Notes: a model not told the origin generated them from the letters alone. A DNA stretch of 34,878 nt from Prevotella sp. UBA6429 (GCA_002437285.1 DJOV01000080.1:36055-70932); one strand, 5' to 3'; counted from the stretch's first letter, positions 6,993 through 15,278 are shown. Made by a program: numbers and translations.

Positions 6993-8663
6993 ATGAAACA
7001 CAAAATCATAGCAATCGCATTCCTTTTCTTGGGCGCCGTCCAGTGCGCCTGGGCCCAGCCGGCACCCGTGAAGAAGGCAGCGGCCAGTGTCTTCTCGTTG
7101 ACCACGTTCGACAAGAAGGGCGACATCGTGGGCTCCACCCACGGCGTGTTTGTCGGCAAGGACGGCGAGGCCATCGCCATGTGGAAGCCCTTCATGGGGG
7201 CTGACCGTGCCGTGGCAGTCGACGCCAGGGGCAACAAGCATGAGGTGGATGTCATGATGGGCATCTCGGAGATGTACGACGTGTGCCTCTTCCGCGTCAA
7301 GGGCGCCGTGCCCGCCTCCCTGCAACTGACCGCCGACAACACGCCGGCCGCCGTCACCTACACCGTGGGCTACGACCTCAAGCGTCCCTCCTTCAAGAAG
7401 CTGGCGCCGGTCCGCACGGAGAAGTTCATGGAGGTCAACAACTACTACGTCTTCCGCGACGAGGACGTGTCGGGCACCGACCTGGGCTGTCCTGTCGTCA
7501 ACGGGCAGGGCATGCTCCTGGGCATCATGCAGCGGCCGGCCGATGGTGGCCAGGCCTTTGCGACCGACGCGCGCATCATCCGTTCGTTTGGTGTCAACGG
7601 GCTGTCGCTCAACGACCGCACGTTCCGCGCCACGGGCATCCGCACGGCCCTGCCGGCCGACCAGCAGCAAGCCGCCTTGACGCTGATGCTGGCCCGGCAG
7701 CAGGGCGACACCCTTCGCCTGGCGCAGTACATCCATGATTTCATTGCCGCTTTCCCCACCGCCACGGACGGTTACACGGCCTTGGCGGAGATGCGCATCG
7801 GGCAAGGGAAACTGGCGGAGGCGGATGAGACGTTGCAGAGGGAGGTGAAGCGCGCGACACCCAAAGACGAGGCTTACTACGACTATGCGCGCCTGGTCTA
7901 CCAGTCGGCAGTCTTCAAGGTCGATACGACCTTCACCGACTGGAACCTGCAGAAGGCGCTCGAACTGTCGGAGCAGGCGTCCAAGTTCAATCCGCTCCCC
8001 ATCTACCGGCACCAGCAGGCGCAGATAGTCTACGCCCAGGGCGACTACCGGAAGGCACTTGACATGTTTACCGCGCTGCAGAAGACCGAACTGGGAAAGA
8101 ACGGCGAGGTGTTTTACGAGGCGGCCCAGTGCAAGACGAAGCTGAAGGCCCCCCAGGCTGAGGTGCTCCAGCTGCTCGACTCGGCAGTGGCCGCGCAGGA
8201 TGGCGCTATCTCCGCTCCCTACGTGTTGGCCCGTGGCCGCATGTACGACGTGGCGGGCGAGTACCGCAAGGCCTTCATGGACTATCTCAAGTATGACACC
8301 CTCATGCACATGAACGCTTCGGCCGACTTCTATTACCTCCGCTTCCAGTGCGGCATGAAGTTGCGCCAGTACCAGGTGGCTCTCAACGACATCGCCCACG
8401 CCATCGTGCTCAACCGCAACGAGCCTACCTATTACGCCGAGATGGCCAGCTTGCAGCTGCGTGTCAACCAGCTGGACGATGCCGTCAAGACTTGCGAGAT
8501 GGCCATTCCCCTGGCTCCCGGATATGCGGACCTGTACATCATAAAGGGCGTGGCCGCCTGCGAGGCGGGCAAGAAGGGCGACGGCCTCGCCGCCCTGAGG
8601 AAAGCCCAGGAGCTCGGCGACGAGCGCGCCGGGGAACTCATCGGGAAATACGAGAAGAAATGA
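6993..8663 (+). CDS. Secreted trypsin-fold pseudoprotease with TPR repeats
   Basis: This 556-aa protein has a signal peptide (about residues 1-21, ending CAWA). Residues 30-205 follow the layout of an HtrA/trypsin-like domain: STHGVFVGKDGEAIAMWKP, then YDVCLFRVKG, then GTDLGCPVVNGQGMLLGI. Aligned to the active motifs of the family (TNAHVV, D-[LI]A-L-x-K, GNSGGP), the Asp at 96 remains, but the His position reads Met-Trp-Lys (63-65) and the Ser position reads Leu164. It is therefore probably not a protease. Residues 230-550 are repeated helical pairs of TPR type (e.g. YRKALDMFTALQK, LDDAVKTCEMAIPLAPG). A periplasmic or envelope scaffolding role is inferred. Confidence 0.8.
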   Translation: MKHKIIAIAFLFLGAVQCAWAQPAPVKKAAASVFSLTTFDKKGDIVGSTHGVFVGKDGEAIAMWKPFMGADRAVAVDARGNKHEVDVMMGISEMYDVCLFRVKGAVPASLQLTADNTPAAVTYTVGYDLKRPSFKKLAPVRTEKFMEVNNYYVFRDEDVSGTDLGCPVVNGQGMLLGIMQRPADGGQAFATDARIIRSFGVNGLSLNDRTFRATGIRTALPADQQQAALTLMLARQQGDTLRLAQYIHDFIAAFPTATDGYTALAEMRIGQGKLAEADETLQREVKRATPKDEAYYDYARLVYQSAVFKVDTTFTDWNLQKALELSEQASKFNPLPIYRHQQAQIVYAQGDYRKALDMFTALQKTELGKNGEVFYEAAQCKTKLKAPQAEVLQLLDSAVAAQDGAISAPYVLARGRMYDVAGEYRKAFMDYLKYDTLMHMNASADFYYLRFQCGMKLRQYQVALNDIAHAIVLNRNEPTYYAEMASLQLRVNQLDDAVKTCEMAIPLAPGYADLYIIKGVAACEAGKKGDGLAALRKAQELGDERAGELIGKYEKK

Positions 8664-8782
8664 GGCGCATCCACGGTGTGGAGGAATAAGACCGCTGCAT
8701 TTCTTTGAAGGTGGGGGCTATAAATTAGCTTTGCCAGATCAAAGTTTTGCGTAAACCACCCCTTAGGTTCAAATAGTTTTCG

Positions 8783-8790
8783 TAACTTTG
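8783..8790 (+). promoter_or_regulatory. -7 box of the DHH phosphoesterase gene
   Basis: TAACTTTG is a perfect TAnnTTTG box with only five bases between it and the ATG at 8796. There is no clear TTTG at the normal -33 distance. The transcript would start at or within a few bases of the ATG. Confidence 0.6.
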
Positions 8791-8795
8791 CGGCC

Positions 8796-9839
8796 ATGAT
8801 CAACTTAGACTTATTGTCCCCCGAACAGGTCACGCGGCTGGACGAGCTGGTGGCAGGCGCTTCGCGCATCGTCATCCTCGGCCATTCACGGCCTGACGGC
8901 GACGCCCTTGGCTCCAGCCTGGCCTGGTCGGAATATCTTGGCGCACACTACGGCAAGGCCTCACAGGTCATCGTGCCCAACTCGTTTCCCGACTTCCTCC
9001 ATTGGCTCCCCGGCGTGGAGCGCGTCATGCGCCACGACAAGCACCCTGAGGAAGTGGAGCGCCTGATGCGCGATGCCGACCTGGCGTTCTGCCTCGACTT
9101 CAATGCCGTAGAGCGTCTCGAGGGCCTGGCGCCGGCCCTTGCCGCCTCGAAGGCCCCGCGCGTGCTCATCGACCACCATCTCAACCCCACGGTGGAGGCC
9201 GATGTCAAGGTGTCGTACCCTGACCTCAGTTCCACATCGGAGATCGTCTTCCGCATGGTGTGGCAGTTGGGTGGCTTCGAGCGGCTGAGCAAGAAGTTTG
9301 CCGTGCCCGTCTACTGCGGCATGATGACCGACACGGGCGGTTTCACCTATAACAGTTCGCGCCCCGAGATTTTCTACATTGTCAGCCAGTTGCTCACCAA
9401 GCCCTTCGACAAGGACAAGATCTACCGCAACGTCTACAACAACTATAGCCCATGGGCCATACGCCTTCGAGGCTACCTGATGTGCCAGAAGCTCAATGTC
9501 TTCAATGACCTCCACGCATCCTACTTCACGCTGACCCGGCAGGAGATGCGCGACTTCCACTTCGTGCGCGGCGATGCCGAGGGACTGGTCAACGAGCCCC
9601 TGCGCATCAAGGGCATGAAGATGAGCATCTCGCTCCGTGAGGACGACCGTGTGGACAACAAGGTGTGGGTGAGCCTTCGCTCCGTGGACGACTTCTCCGT
9701 GGAGGAGGTGGCCAAGCGCTTCTTCAATGGCGGCGGACACCTCAACGCCAGCGGCGGCCAGCTCGACTGCCCGATCGACGAGGCTGTGAAAATAGCCCGC
9801 GAGGCCATCGCCTTTTACGCCGACGAACTGAGGAAATAG
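8796..9839 (+). CDS. DHH/DHHA1 phosphoesterase (NrnA-like oligoribonuclease / pAp phosphatase)
   Basis: This 347-aa cytoplasmic protein has the DHH-DHHA1 architecture of NrnA. Metal ligands are visible in order: His30 and Asp34/Asp36 (GHSRPDGDALGSS), Asp101 (CLDFNAVE), the Asp126-His127-His128 triad (LIDHHLNP) and Asp179 (MMTDTGGF). The DHHA1 substrate motif GGGHLNASGG starts at residue 312. NrnA-type enzymes degrade very short RNAs, and some also dephosphorylate 3',5'-pAp. The start is fixed by the conserved N-terminal lead-in to the first metal motif. In Bacteroidales this gene is typically followed by a DUF4827 gene and glmM, as here. Confidence 0.92.
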   Translation: MINLDLLSPEQVTRLDELVAGASRIVILGHSRPDGDALGSSLAWSEYLGAHYGKASQVIVPNSFPDFLHWLPGVERVMRHDKHPEEVERLMRDADLAFCLDFNAVERLEGLAPALAASKAPRVLIDHHLNPTVEADVKVSYPDLSSTSEIVFRMVWQLGGFERLSKKFAVPVYCGMMTDTGGFTYNSSRPEIFYIVSQLLTKPFDKDKIYRNVYNNYSPWAIRLRGYLMCQKLNVFNDLHASYFTLTRQEMRDFHFVRGDAEGLVNEPLRIKGMKMSISLREDDRVDNKVWVSLRSVDDFSVEEVAKRFFNGGGHLNASGGQLDCPIDEAVKIAREAIAFYADELRK

Positions 9840-9864
9840 CGCCCCGGCTGACGCCTCCCGCATG

Positions 9865-9880
9865 CGGCTCGGGGGAGCCG
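9865..9880 (+). terminator. Hairpin after the DHH gene, possible terminator
   Basis: CGGCTC (9865-9870) pairs perfectly with GAGCCG (9875-9880) around a GGGG loop, 25 bases after the stop codon. There is no long T-run (TTCTTT begins 11 bases later), so termination is uncertain. Confidence 0.35.
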
Positions 9881-9937
9881 ATTGCCAATATTCTTTAAAT
9901 AATCGGCCCTCAGGCGTTGTTCAACAGAGAATTTTCG

Positions 9938-9945
9938 TAAATTTG
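9938..9945 (+). promoter_or_regulatory. -7 box of the DUF4827 lipoprotein gene
   Basis: TAAATTTG is a perfect TAnnTTTG box. GTTG at 9916-9919, 18 bases upstream, is a possible degenerate -33 box. The ATG at 9963 lies about 11 nt beyond the expected transcription start. Confidence 0.55.
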
Positions 9946-9962
9946 CATACAAAAACAAGGAA

Positions 9963-10610
9963 ATGAAAAAACTGGCATATTTGCTTTTGGCCCTGGTGGG
10001 GCTTACGGTGTTTGCGGCCTGCAACGACGAGGAGTCGTATGCTGACCAGAAAAAGGAGGAGCGCTCGGCCATCGCCCGTTACATAGCCGACTCGTCTGTC
10101 ACCGTCATCAATGAGGCGACGTTTGCTGCCCAAGGCTACACCACCGACGTGTCGAAGAATGAGTTTGTGCTTTTCGCCTCGTCGGGTATCTACATGCAGA
10201 TTGTCCGCAAGGGGTGTGGCTCGCCCATAGCCAATGGCAAGACCGTCACGGTGCTCTGCCGCTTCACCGAGCGCAACCTCAAGACTGACTCTGTGCAGCT
10301 CTCCAATGAGCAAGACTCACGGTGGGACGCTGTGGTCGACAAGATGACTGTCACCCGCAACTCGGCCGACTATACAGGCTACTTTGTCAAGGGCGAGAGC
10401 CTGCTGCAGGCTGCCTATGGCAACTCGTCGACGGCTGTGCCGCAGGGATGGCTGATGCCATTGGGCTTCATCAACGTCGGCCGGCCAGCCAAGGCGGGTG
10501 ACGAGGTGGCCAGGGTGCGCATCATCGTGCCACACGACAAGGGGCACGCTTATGCCACCCGCTATGTCTACCCCTGTCTCTATGACCTGACCTACGAGCT
10601 CGGACGGTAA
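9963..10610 (+). CDS. DUF4827 lipoprotein with FKBP-like fold
   Basis: This 215-aa protein has a lipoprotein signal, FAAC with Cys20 as the lipid-bearing residue, followed by Asn-Asp-Glu-Glu. It matches the Bacteroidales family DUF4827. The order of its segments recalls FKBP peptidyl-prolyl isomerases: GKTVTVLCRFTERNL as the first strand pair, VPQGWLMPLGF as the pipGw helix, AKAGDEVARVRIIVPHDKGHAYA as the G-e-x-x-x-i-P-x-x-x-a-Y stretch, and a closing CLYDLTYEL strand. Isomerase activity is not established, and the usual active-site aromatics are not all evident. It lies between nrnA-like and glmM genes, a conserved position in the order. Confidence 0.75.
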   Translation: MKKLAYLLLALVGLTVFAACNDEESYADQKKEERSAIARYIADSSVTVINEATFAAQGYTTDVSKNEFVLFASSGIYMQIVRKGCGSPIANGKTVTVLCRFTERNLKTDSVQLSNEQDSRWDAVVDKMTVTRNSADYTGYFVKGESLLQAAYGNSSTAVPQGWLMPLGFINVGRPAKAGDEVARVRIIVPHDKGHAYATRYVYPCLYDLTYELGR

Positions 10611-10624
10611 CTCCTCACGGCCCT

Positions 10625-10644
10625 GCCCCCAAAAAAGGCGGGGC
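10625..10644 (+). terminator. Weak hairpin between DUF4827 and glmM genes
   Basis: GCCCC (10625-10629) can pair with GGGGC (10640-10644) around an A-rich loop, fifteen bases after the stop codon. It is followed by TTGTCGGTTT rather than a clean T-run, so this is a low-certainty terminator. Confidence 0.3.
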
Positions 10645-10742
10645 TTGTCGGTTTCGGTAAGACTTCAAACACAAGTATGATGGGATGCGGCACGTGCATG
10701 ATACGAACAGGCACGCAGCAACCCGCTTAAACATAACAACTT

Positions 10743-12131
10743 ATGACCCTTATCAAATCTATTTCGGGCATCCGTGGTACCATCGGAGGCCGTGCGGGCG
10801 ACACGCTGAACCCGCTTGACATTGTGAAGTTCACTTCGGCTTACGCCACCTTCATCCGCCGTAGCGGCAAGTCGGCCAGCAACAAGATTGTCGTCGGCCG
10901 TGACGCACGCATCTCCGGCGAGATGGTGAAGGATGTGGTGTGCGGCACACTGATGGGCATGGGCTACGATGTGCTGAACATCGGCCTGGCCACCACGCCC
11001 ACCACGGAGCTTGCCGTGAGATGGAGTGGGGCGGCAGGCGGCATCATCATTACCGCCAGCCACAACCCTCGCCACTGGAATGCGCTGAAATTGCTCAATG
11101 AGCAGGGCGAGTTTCTCACCAAGGCCGACGGCAACGAGGTGCTCGACATCGCTGGCAAGGAAGACTTCGAGTATGCTGACGTGGACCACCTGGGCCACTA
11201 CGCCGAGGACAACTCCTTCGACCAGCGACACATCGACTCCGTGCTGGCGCTCGACCTGGTGGACGTGGACGCTATCAGGAAAGCTCACTTCAAGGTGGTG
11301 GTCGACACCATCAACTCGGTCGGCGGCAGGATACTGCCCGGTCTGTTCCACGCTCTCGGCGTGGAGGCCACGTTCCTCAACGGCGAGGCCAACGGCGACT
11401 TCGCCCACAACCCCGAGCCCATTGCCAGGAACCTGGGCGGCATCATGGGTGAGTGTGCCAAGGGCGGCTATGATCTCGGCGTGGTCGTAGACCCTGATGT
11501 GGACCGCCTGGCGTTCATCCAGGAGGACGGACAGATGTATGGCGAGGAATACACGCTGGTGACCGTGGCCGACTACATCCTCGACCACGTGAAGGGCAAC
11601 ACGGTCTCAAACCTCAGCTCCACCCGTGCGCTGCGCGATGTCACCGAGAAGCATGGCTGCCACTACTATGCGGCGGCGGTGGGCGAGGTCAACGTCACTA
11701 CCAAGATGAAGGAGGCCGGAGCCGTCATCGGCGGTGAGGGCAACGGCGGTGTCATCTATCCCGAGAGCCACTATGGCCGCGACGCGCTCGTGGGCATCGG
11801 CCTCTTCCTGAGCTCCATGGCGCAGAAGGGCCTGAAGGCCAGCGAGCTCCGCAAGACCTTCCCCAACTATTTCATCGCCAAGAACCGCATTGACCTCAAG
11901 CCCGAGACTGATGTCGACGCCATCCTGGCCAAGGTCAAGGAGATGTATGGCAAGCAGCCCGATGTGCAGGTGACCGACATCGATGGCGTGAAGCTCGACT
12001 TCCCCACCAAGTGGGTGCATCTGCGCAAGAGCAACACGGAACCCATCATCCGCGTGTACAGTGAGGCGCCGACCATGGAGGAGGCCGACGAACTGGGCAA
12101 GAAGCTGATGGACGTAGTCTACAGCATGTGA
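10743..12131 (+). CDS. glmM: Phosphoglucosamine mutase
   Basis: This 462-aa cytoplasmic enzyme of the alpha-D-phosphohexomutase family is predicted to convert glucosamine-6-phosphate to glucosamine-1-phosphate for UDP-GlcNAc and cell-wall synthesis. The phosphoserine loop TASHNPRHWNALK places the catalytic serine at 106. The Mg-binding loop DPDVDR covers residues 250-255, the sugar-specificity loop GEGNGG 331-336 and the phosphate-binding loop RKSNTEP 428-434. The opening SISGIRGTIGG is typical of the Bacteroidetes form. A phosphoglucomutase or phosphomannomutase cannot be wholly excluded, but the GEGNGG loop favours GlmM. Confidence 0.9.
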   Translation: MTLIKSISGIRGTIGGRAGDTLNPLDIVKFTSAYATFIRRSGKSASNKIVVGRDARISGEMVKDVVCGTLMGMGYDVLNIGLATTPTTELAVRWSGAAGGIIITASHNPRHWNALKLLNEQGEFLTKADGNEVLDIAGKEDFEYADVDHLGHYAEDNSFDQRHIDSVLALDLVDVDAIRKAHFKVVVDTINSVGGRILPGLFHALGVEATFLNGEANGDFAHNPEPIARNLGGIMGECAKGGYDLGVVVDPDVDRLAFIQEDGQMYGEEYTLVTVADYILDHVKGNTVSNLSSTRALRDVTEKHGCHYYAAAVGEVNVTTKMKEAGAVIGGEGNGGVIYPESHYGRDALVGIGLFLSSMAQKGLKASELRKTFPNYFIAKNRIDLKPETDVDAILAKVKEMYGKQPDVQVTDIDGVKLDFPTKWVHLRKSNTEPIIRVYSEAPTMEEADELGKKLMDVVYSM

Positions 12132-12176
12132 TGTGATTGTGGCATATGCCGTCGCGTAGTAATCTTTAACGCATCG

Positions 12177-12203
12177 CCGCCCGTCTCACACGGCGGATTT
12201 TTG
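12177..12203 (+). terminator. Probable intrinsic terminator of glmM
   Basis: CCGCCCGT (12177-12184) pairs with ACGGCGG (12190-12196) in a 7-bp stem with one bulged C and a five-base loop. It is followed at once by ATTTTTG. The T-run directly abuts the -7 box of the next gene, so terminator and promoter are nested. Confidence 0.5.
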
Positions 12204-12211
12204 TACTTTTG
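12204..12211 (+). promoter_or_regulatory. -7 box of rarA
   Basis: TACTTTTG is a perfect TAnnTTTG box, five bases before the ATG at 12217. No -33 TTTG is seen at the normal spacing because that position is filled by the terminator hairpin. Confidence 0.55.
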
Positions 12212-12216
12212 CAAGT

Positions 12217-13509
12217 ATGAGTGAACCATTGGCAGAGCGTTTGCGCCCCCGCACGCTCGATGACTATGTGGGGCAAGAGCACCTGGTGGGGCCCGGCGCG
12301 GTGCTGAGAAAGATGATAGAGAGTGGCCATGTCAACTCTTTCATCCTGTGGGGACCGCCGGGCGTGGGCAAGACCACGCTGGCACAGATCGTGGCCAGCA
12401 CGCTCAAGGTGCCCTTCTACACGCTGAGCGCCGTGACCAGCGGCGTGAAGGATGTGCGCGACGTCATCGAGCGGGCCAAGAAGGGCCGCTTCTTCAATTC
12501 CGAGTCGCCCATTCTCTTCATCGACGAGATACACCGCTTCTCCAAGTCGCAGCAAGACTCGCTCCTCGGTGCCGTGGAGCGTGGCGTCGTGACCCTCATC
12601 GGCGCCACGACGGAGAACCCGTCGTTTGAGGTCATCCGCCCGCTGCTCTCGCGCTGCCAGCTCTATGTGCTGAAGCCTCTCGGCGTGGGCGACCTGGAGA
12701 AACTGCTCCACCGCGCCATCACCGAAGACGTGGAACTGCGGCAGAAGCATATCGAACTGCGTGAGACCGCCGCCATGATGCGGTATAGCGGAGGCGACGC
12801 CCGCAAGTTGCTCAACATCCTGCAACTGGTGGTCGAGGCGGCAGGGGCAGACCCCGTAGTCATCACCGACAGTGTGGTGGAAGACCGCTTGCAGCAGAAC
12901 CCGTTGGCCTACGACAAGCAGGGCGACATGCACTATGACATCATCTCCGCCTTCATCAAGAGCATACGTGGCTCCGACCCTGACGCGGCCCTCTACTGGA
13001 TGGCGCGCATGATCGAGGGGGGAGAGGACCCGCAGTTCATCGCCCGCCGGCTGGTCATCAGCGCCGCCGAGGATATCGGACTGGCCAACCCCAATGCCCT
13101 GTTGCTGGCCAACGCTGCCTTTGATGCCGTCATGAAGATAGGATGGCCTGAGGGGCGCATACCGCTGGCGGAGGCTGTGGTCTACCTGGCCACCAGTCCT
13201 AAGAGCAACTCCGCCTACCTCGCCATCGCCGAGGCGCTGCGTGAGGTGAAGCGCAGCGGCAACCAACCGGTGCCCCTGCCCATCAGAAACGCGCCTACGG
13301 AGCTCATGGCCCATCTCGGCTACCATGACGGATATAAGTACCCGCACGACTACCCCGGCCACTTCACACGACAACAGTATCTGCCCGATGACCTGCAAGG
13401 CTGCCGGTTCTGGCACGCCCAGCACAGCGCGGCGGAGGACAAGCTCTACCGGCACATGGTGAACTGCTGGGGAGAGCGATACAAGGAAACGGAGAACACA
13501 AAACAATGA
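12217..13509 (+). CDS. rarA: Replication-associated recombination protein A (MgsA/RarA AAA+ ATPase)
   Basis: This 430-aa cytoplasmic AAA+ ATPase has the opening PLAERLRPRTLDDYVGQEHL that is typical of RarA and clamp-loader-like ATPases. Walker A GPPGVGKT is at residues 46-53, Walker B ILFIDEIHRF near 99-108, and sensor 1 in TLIGATTENPSFEV. The C-terminal half includes DPDAALYWMARMIEGGEDP and the YKYPHDYPGHF segment of the MgsA tetramerisation domain. RarA acts at stalled replication forks and single-strand gaps, probably with SSB. Its TGA stop overlaps the next gene's ATG in an ATGA, so the two are translationally coupled. Confidence 0.95.
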   Translation: MSEPLAERLRPRTLDDYVGQEHLVGPGAVLRKMIESGHVNSFILWGPPGVGKTTLAQIVASTLKVPFYTLSAVTSGVKDVRDVIERAKKGRFFNSESPILFIDEIHRFSKSQQDSLLGAVERGVVTLIGATTENPSFEVIRPLLSRCQLYVLKPLGVGDLEKLLHRAITEDVELRQKHIELRETAAMMRYSGGDARKLLNILQLVVEAAGADPVVITDSVVEDRLQQNPLAYDKQGDMHYDIISAFIKSIRGSDPDAALYWMARMIEGGEDPQFIARRLVISAAEDIGLANPNALLLANAAFDAVMKIGWPEGRIPLAEAVVYLATSPKSNSAYLAIAEALREVKRSGNQPVPLPIRNAPTELMAHLGYHDGYKYPHDYPGHFTRQQYLPDDLQGCRFWHAQHSAAEDKLYRHMVNCWGERYKETENTKQ

Positions 13510-14456
13510 ACATCGTAGAATTAGACAGTTATGCGGCCAATCCCGGGGACCTCTCGTGGGACGGGCTGAAAGAGTGGGGCACACTCACCGTCTATCCGCG
13601 CACCGCACCCGAAGAGGTGGTGGAGCGCGCCCAGGACGCTGACGTCATCCTTATCAACAAGATCAACATCACGGAGGACATCCTCCAGCAGTTGCCTAAG
13701 CTCCGATACATCGGCGTGCTGGCCACGGGCTACAATGTGGTCGACATCGAGGCGGCCCACCGCCACGGCGTCACCGTGACCAATATCCCGGCCTACAGCA
13801 CCGAGTCGGTGGTACAGATGACCTTCGCCCACATTCTCAACATCACCCAGCAGGTGGCGCACTACGCTGACGAGGCGCGTGCCGGACGCTGGAGCGGGAA
13901 TCCTGATTTCTGCTATTGGGACACGCCGCTCATCGAACTGGCTGGCAAGACGCTGGGCATCGTCGGGCTGGGGCACATCGGACAGCGCGTGGCCACCATC
14001 GCCCAGCAGTTTGGCATGGATGTCTTCGCGGTGACGTCGAAGGATGCCACGTCGCTGCCTGAGGGCATCCAGAAGACCACGCTCGATGGTCTGCTGGGCG
14101 CCTGCGACATCGTGACGCTCCACTGTCCGCTGACCGCTGACAACCACCATCTGCTTGATGCCGGGAAGATCGGGCGCATGCGGCAGGGAGCCATCCTCAT
14201 CAACACCGCACGCGGGGCCCTGGTCGATGAACAGGCCGTGGCCGACGCCCTGGCCTCAGGCCGCCTGGCCGGCTATGGCGCCGATGTCATGGAGAACGAG
14301 CCGCCACGCGAGGGCAGCCCGCTCTTCGACCAGCCGCATGCCTACCTCACGCCCCACATCGCCTGGGCCACGCGCGAGGCGCGCGAGCGGCTGATGCGCA
14401 TCTGTGTGGACAACTTGCGCGCCTTTGTCGAGGGACGTCCGCAAAACGTGGTGTGA
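13506..14456 (+). CDS. D-2-hydroxyacid dehydrogenase, probable glycerate dehydrogenase/hydroxypyruvate reductase
   Basis: This 316-aa NAD-dependent enzyme has the nucleotide-binding Rossmann motif GLGHIG at 154-159. The catalytic residues of the family are present: Arg236 (INTARGALVD), Glu265 (DVMENEP) and His284 (TPHIAW). The segment NPDFCYWDTPLIELAGKTLG just before the Rossmann domain is characteristic of glycerate dehydrogenases (HprA type), which interconvert D-glycerate and hydroxypyruvate. Substrate choice within this family is hard to predict, so another 2-hydroxyacid is possible. It overlaps rarA by four bases. Confidence 0.88.
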   Translation: MNIVELDSYAANPGDLSWDGLKEWGTLTVYPRTAPEEVVERAQDADVILINKINITEDILQQLPKLRYIGVLATGYNVVDIEAAHRHGVTVTNIPAYSTESVVQMTFAHILNITQQVAHYADEARAGRWSGNPDFCYWDTPLIELAGKTLGIVGLGHIGQRVATIAQQFGMDVFAVTSKDATSLPEGIQKTTLDGLLGACDIVTLHCPLTADNHHLLDAGKIGRMRQGAILINTARGALVDEQAVADALASGRLAGYGADVMENEPPREGSPLFDQPHAYLTPHIAWATREARERLMRICVDNLRAFVEGRPQNVV

Positions 14457-14507
14457 CCCGCTTTTGAGTGACATGATTGTAACAATACAACGCTGAACAC
14501 AAACACA

Positions 14508-15143
14508 ATGATCAATGCTGACCCTGTCGTGGTGCACACCATGCAGCAAATCATAGAGATCCTGGGAACATTGGCCTTTGCCATATCGGGCATACGCCAC
14601 GCCGCCGCCAAGCACTACGACTGGTTTGGCGGTTTTGTCTGCGGCATTGCCGTGGCCATCGGCGGCGGCACGCTGCGCGACGTGATGCTGGGTGCCACAC
14701 CCTTCTGGATGACCTCGCCGATGTACATCCTGTGCACCCTCTTGGCGCAGTTTATCGTCATCGCTTTCGCCCACTCGCTCAAGCGTCTCGACAACGCCTG
14801 GTTTGCCTTCGACACGCTCGGCCTCGCCTCGTTCACCATCACAGGCCTGCAGAAGACCATCGACTATGGGCACCCGTTTTGGGTGGCCATCATCATGGGC
14901 TGCATCACGGGAGCGGCCGGCGGTGTCATACGCGATGTGCTGCTCAACAAGACCCCCGTTATCTTCCAAAAGGAAATCTACGCCATGGCCTCCATCGTGG
15001 GCGGACTGCTCTATTGGGTTATGTGCAGTCTCCACGTCAACCTGGCCATCACCGCTGTGGCCACCTTCGTCTTCATCGTCCTCGTGCGTTTCCTGGCGGT
15101 GAAGTACCACATCTCCCTGCCTGTGCTCAAGGGTGAGGAGTAG
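14508..15143 (+). CDS. TRIC/YadS-type trimeric cation channel family membrane protein
   Basis: This 211-aa inner-membrane protein has about seven hydrophobic segments arranged as an internal duplication. Each half carries the family's glycine-rich hairpin: GGGTLRDVMLG near residue 53 and GAAGGVIRDVLLNKTP near 135. Bacterial members (formerly UPF0126) form homotrimeric channels conducting K+ and Na+, but the physiological role is poorly defined. It follows the dehydrogenase by 51 bp and is the last gene of the rightward block, before the hairpins at 15176-15267. Confidence 0.9.
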   Translation: MINADPVVVHTMQQIIEILGTLAFAISGIRHAAAKHYDWFGGFVCGIAVAIGGGTLRDVMLGATPFWMTSPMYILCTLLAQFIVIAFAHSLKRLDNAWFAFDTLGLASFTITGLQKTIDYGHPFWVAIIMGCITGAAGGVIRDVLLNKTPVIFQKEIYAMASIVGGLLYWVMCSLHVNLAITAVATFVFIVLVRFLAVKYHISLPVLKGEE

Positions 15144-15175
15144 CTGTCGGAACGATTGCCGAGGGCCACACGCGA

Positions 15176-15224
15176 AAGCCCCCGCACCACGTTTGGCTTC
15201 CTGCCATTCGTCGTGCGGGGGCTT
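15176..15224. terminator. Long hairpin, convergent-gene terminator
   Basis: AAGCCCCCGCAC (15176-15187) pairs perfectly with GTGCGGGGGCTT (15213-15224) in a 12-bp GC-rich stem with a 25-base loop, 32 bases after the TRIC stop. A stem of this strength between convergent genes probably stops transcription from either side, though T-runs are short. Confidence 0.65.
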
Positions 15225-15239
15225 CGTCGTTGAGGGGGA

Positions 15240-15267
15240 GGAGGCCCGAGGTTGTCTGCGGGCCTCC
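15240..15267. terminator. Second hairpin, likely terminator of the leftward gene block
   Basis: GGAGGCCCG (15240-15248) pairs perfectly with CGGGCCTCC (15259-15267), a 9-bp stem with a ten-base loop. It lies twelve bases beyond the stop codon (15279) of the leftward FIVAR gene. Together with the previous hairpin it closes both converging blocks. Confidence 0.6.
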
Positions 15268-15278
15268 CTTTAGCTTGA

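Noticed and set aside
6966..8399. Leftward frame of 477 codons opposite the trypsin-fold/TPR gene
   Set aside because: Its sequence is low in complexity (His, Val, Gly, Arg rich), typical of an antisense reading, and the sense gene has a signal peptide and clear repeats.
12141..12150. Perfect palindrome GGCATATGCC after glmM as an operator
   Set aside because: Ten-base palindromes occur by chance at this scale and there is no second copy or link to a regulator.
12166..13584. Leftward frame of 472 codons opposite rarA
   Set aside because: RarA on the other strand is unambiguous (Walker A and B, full length).
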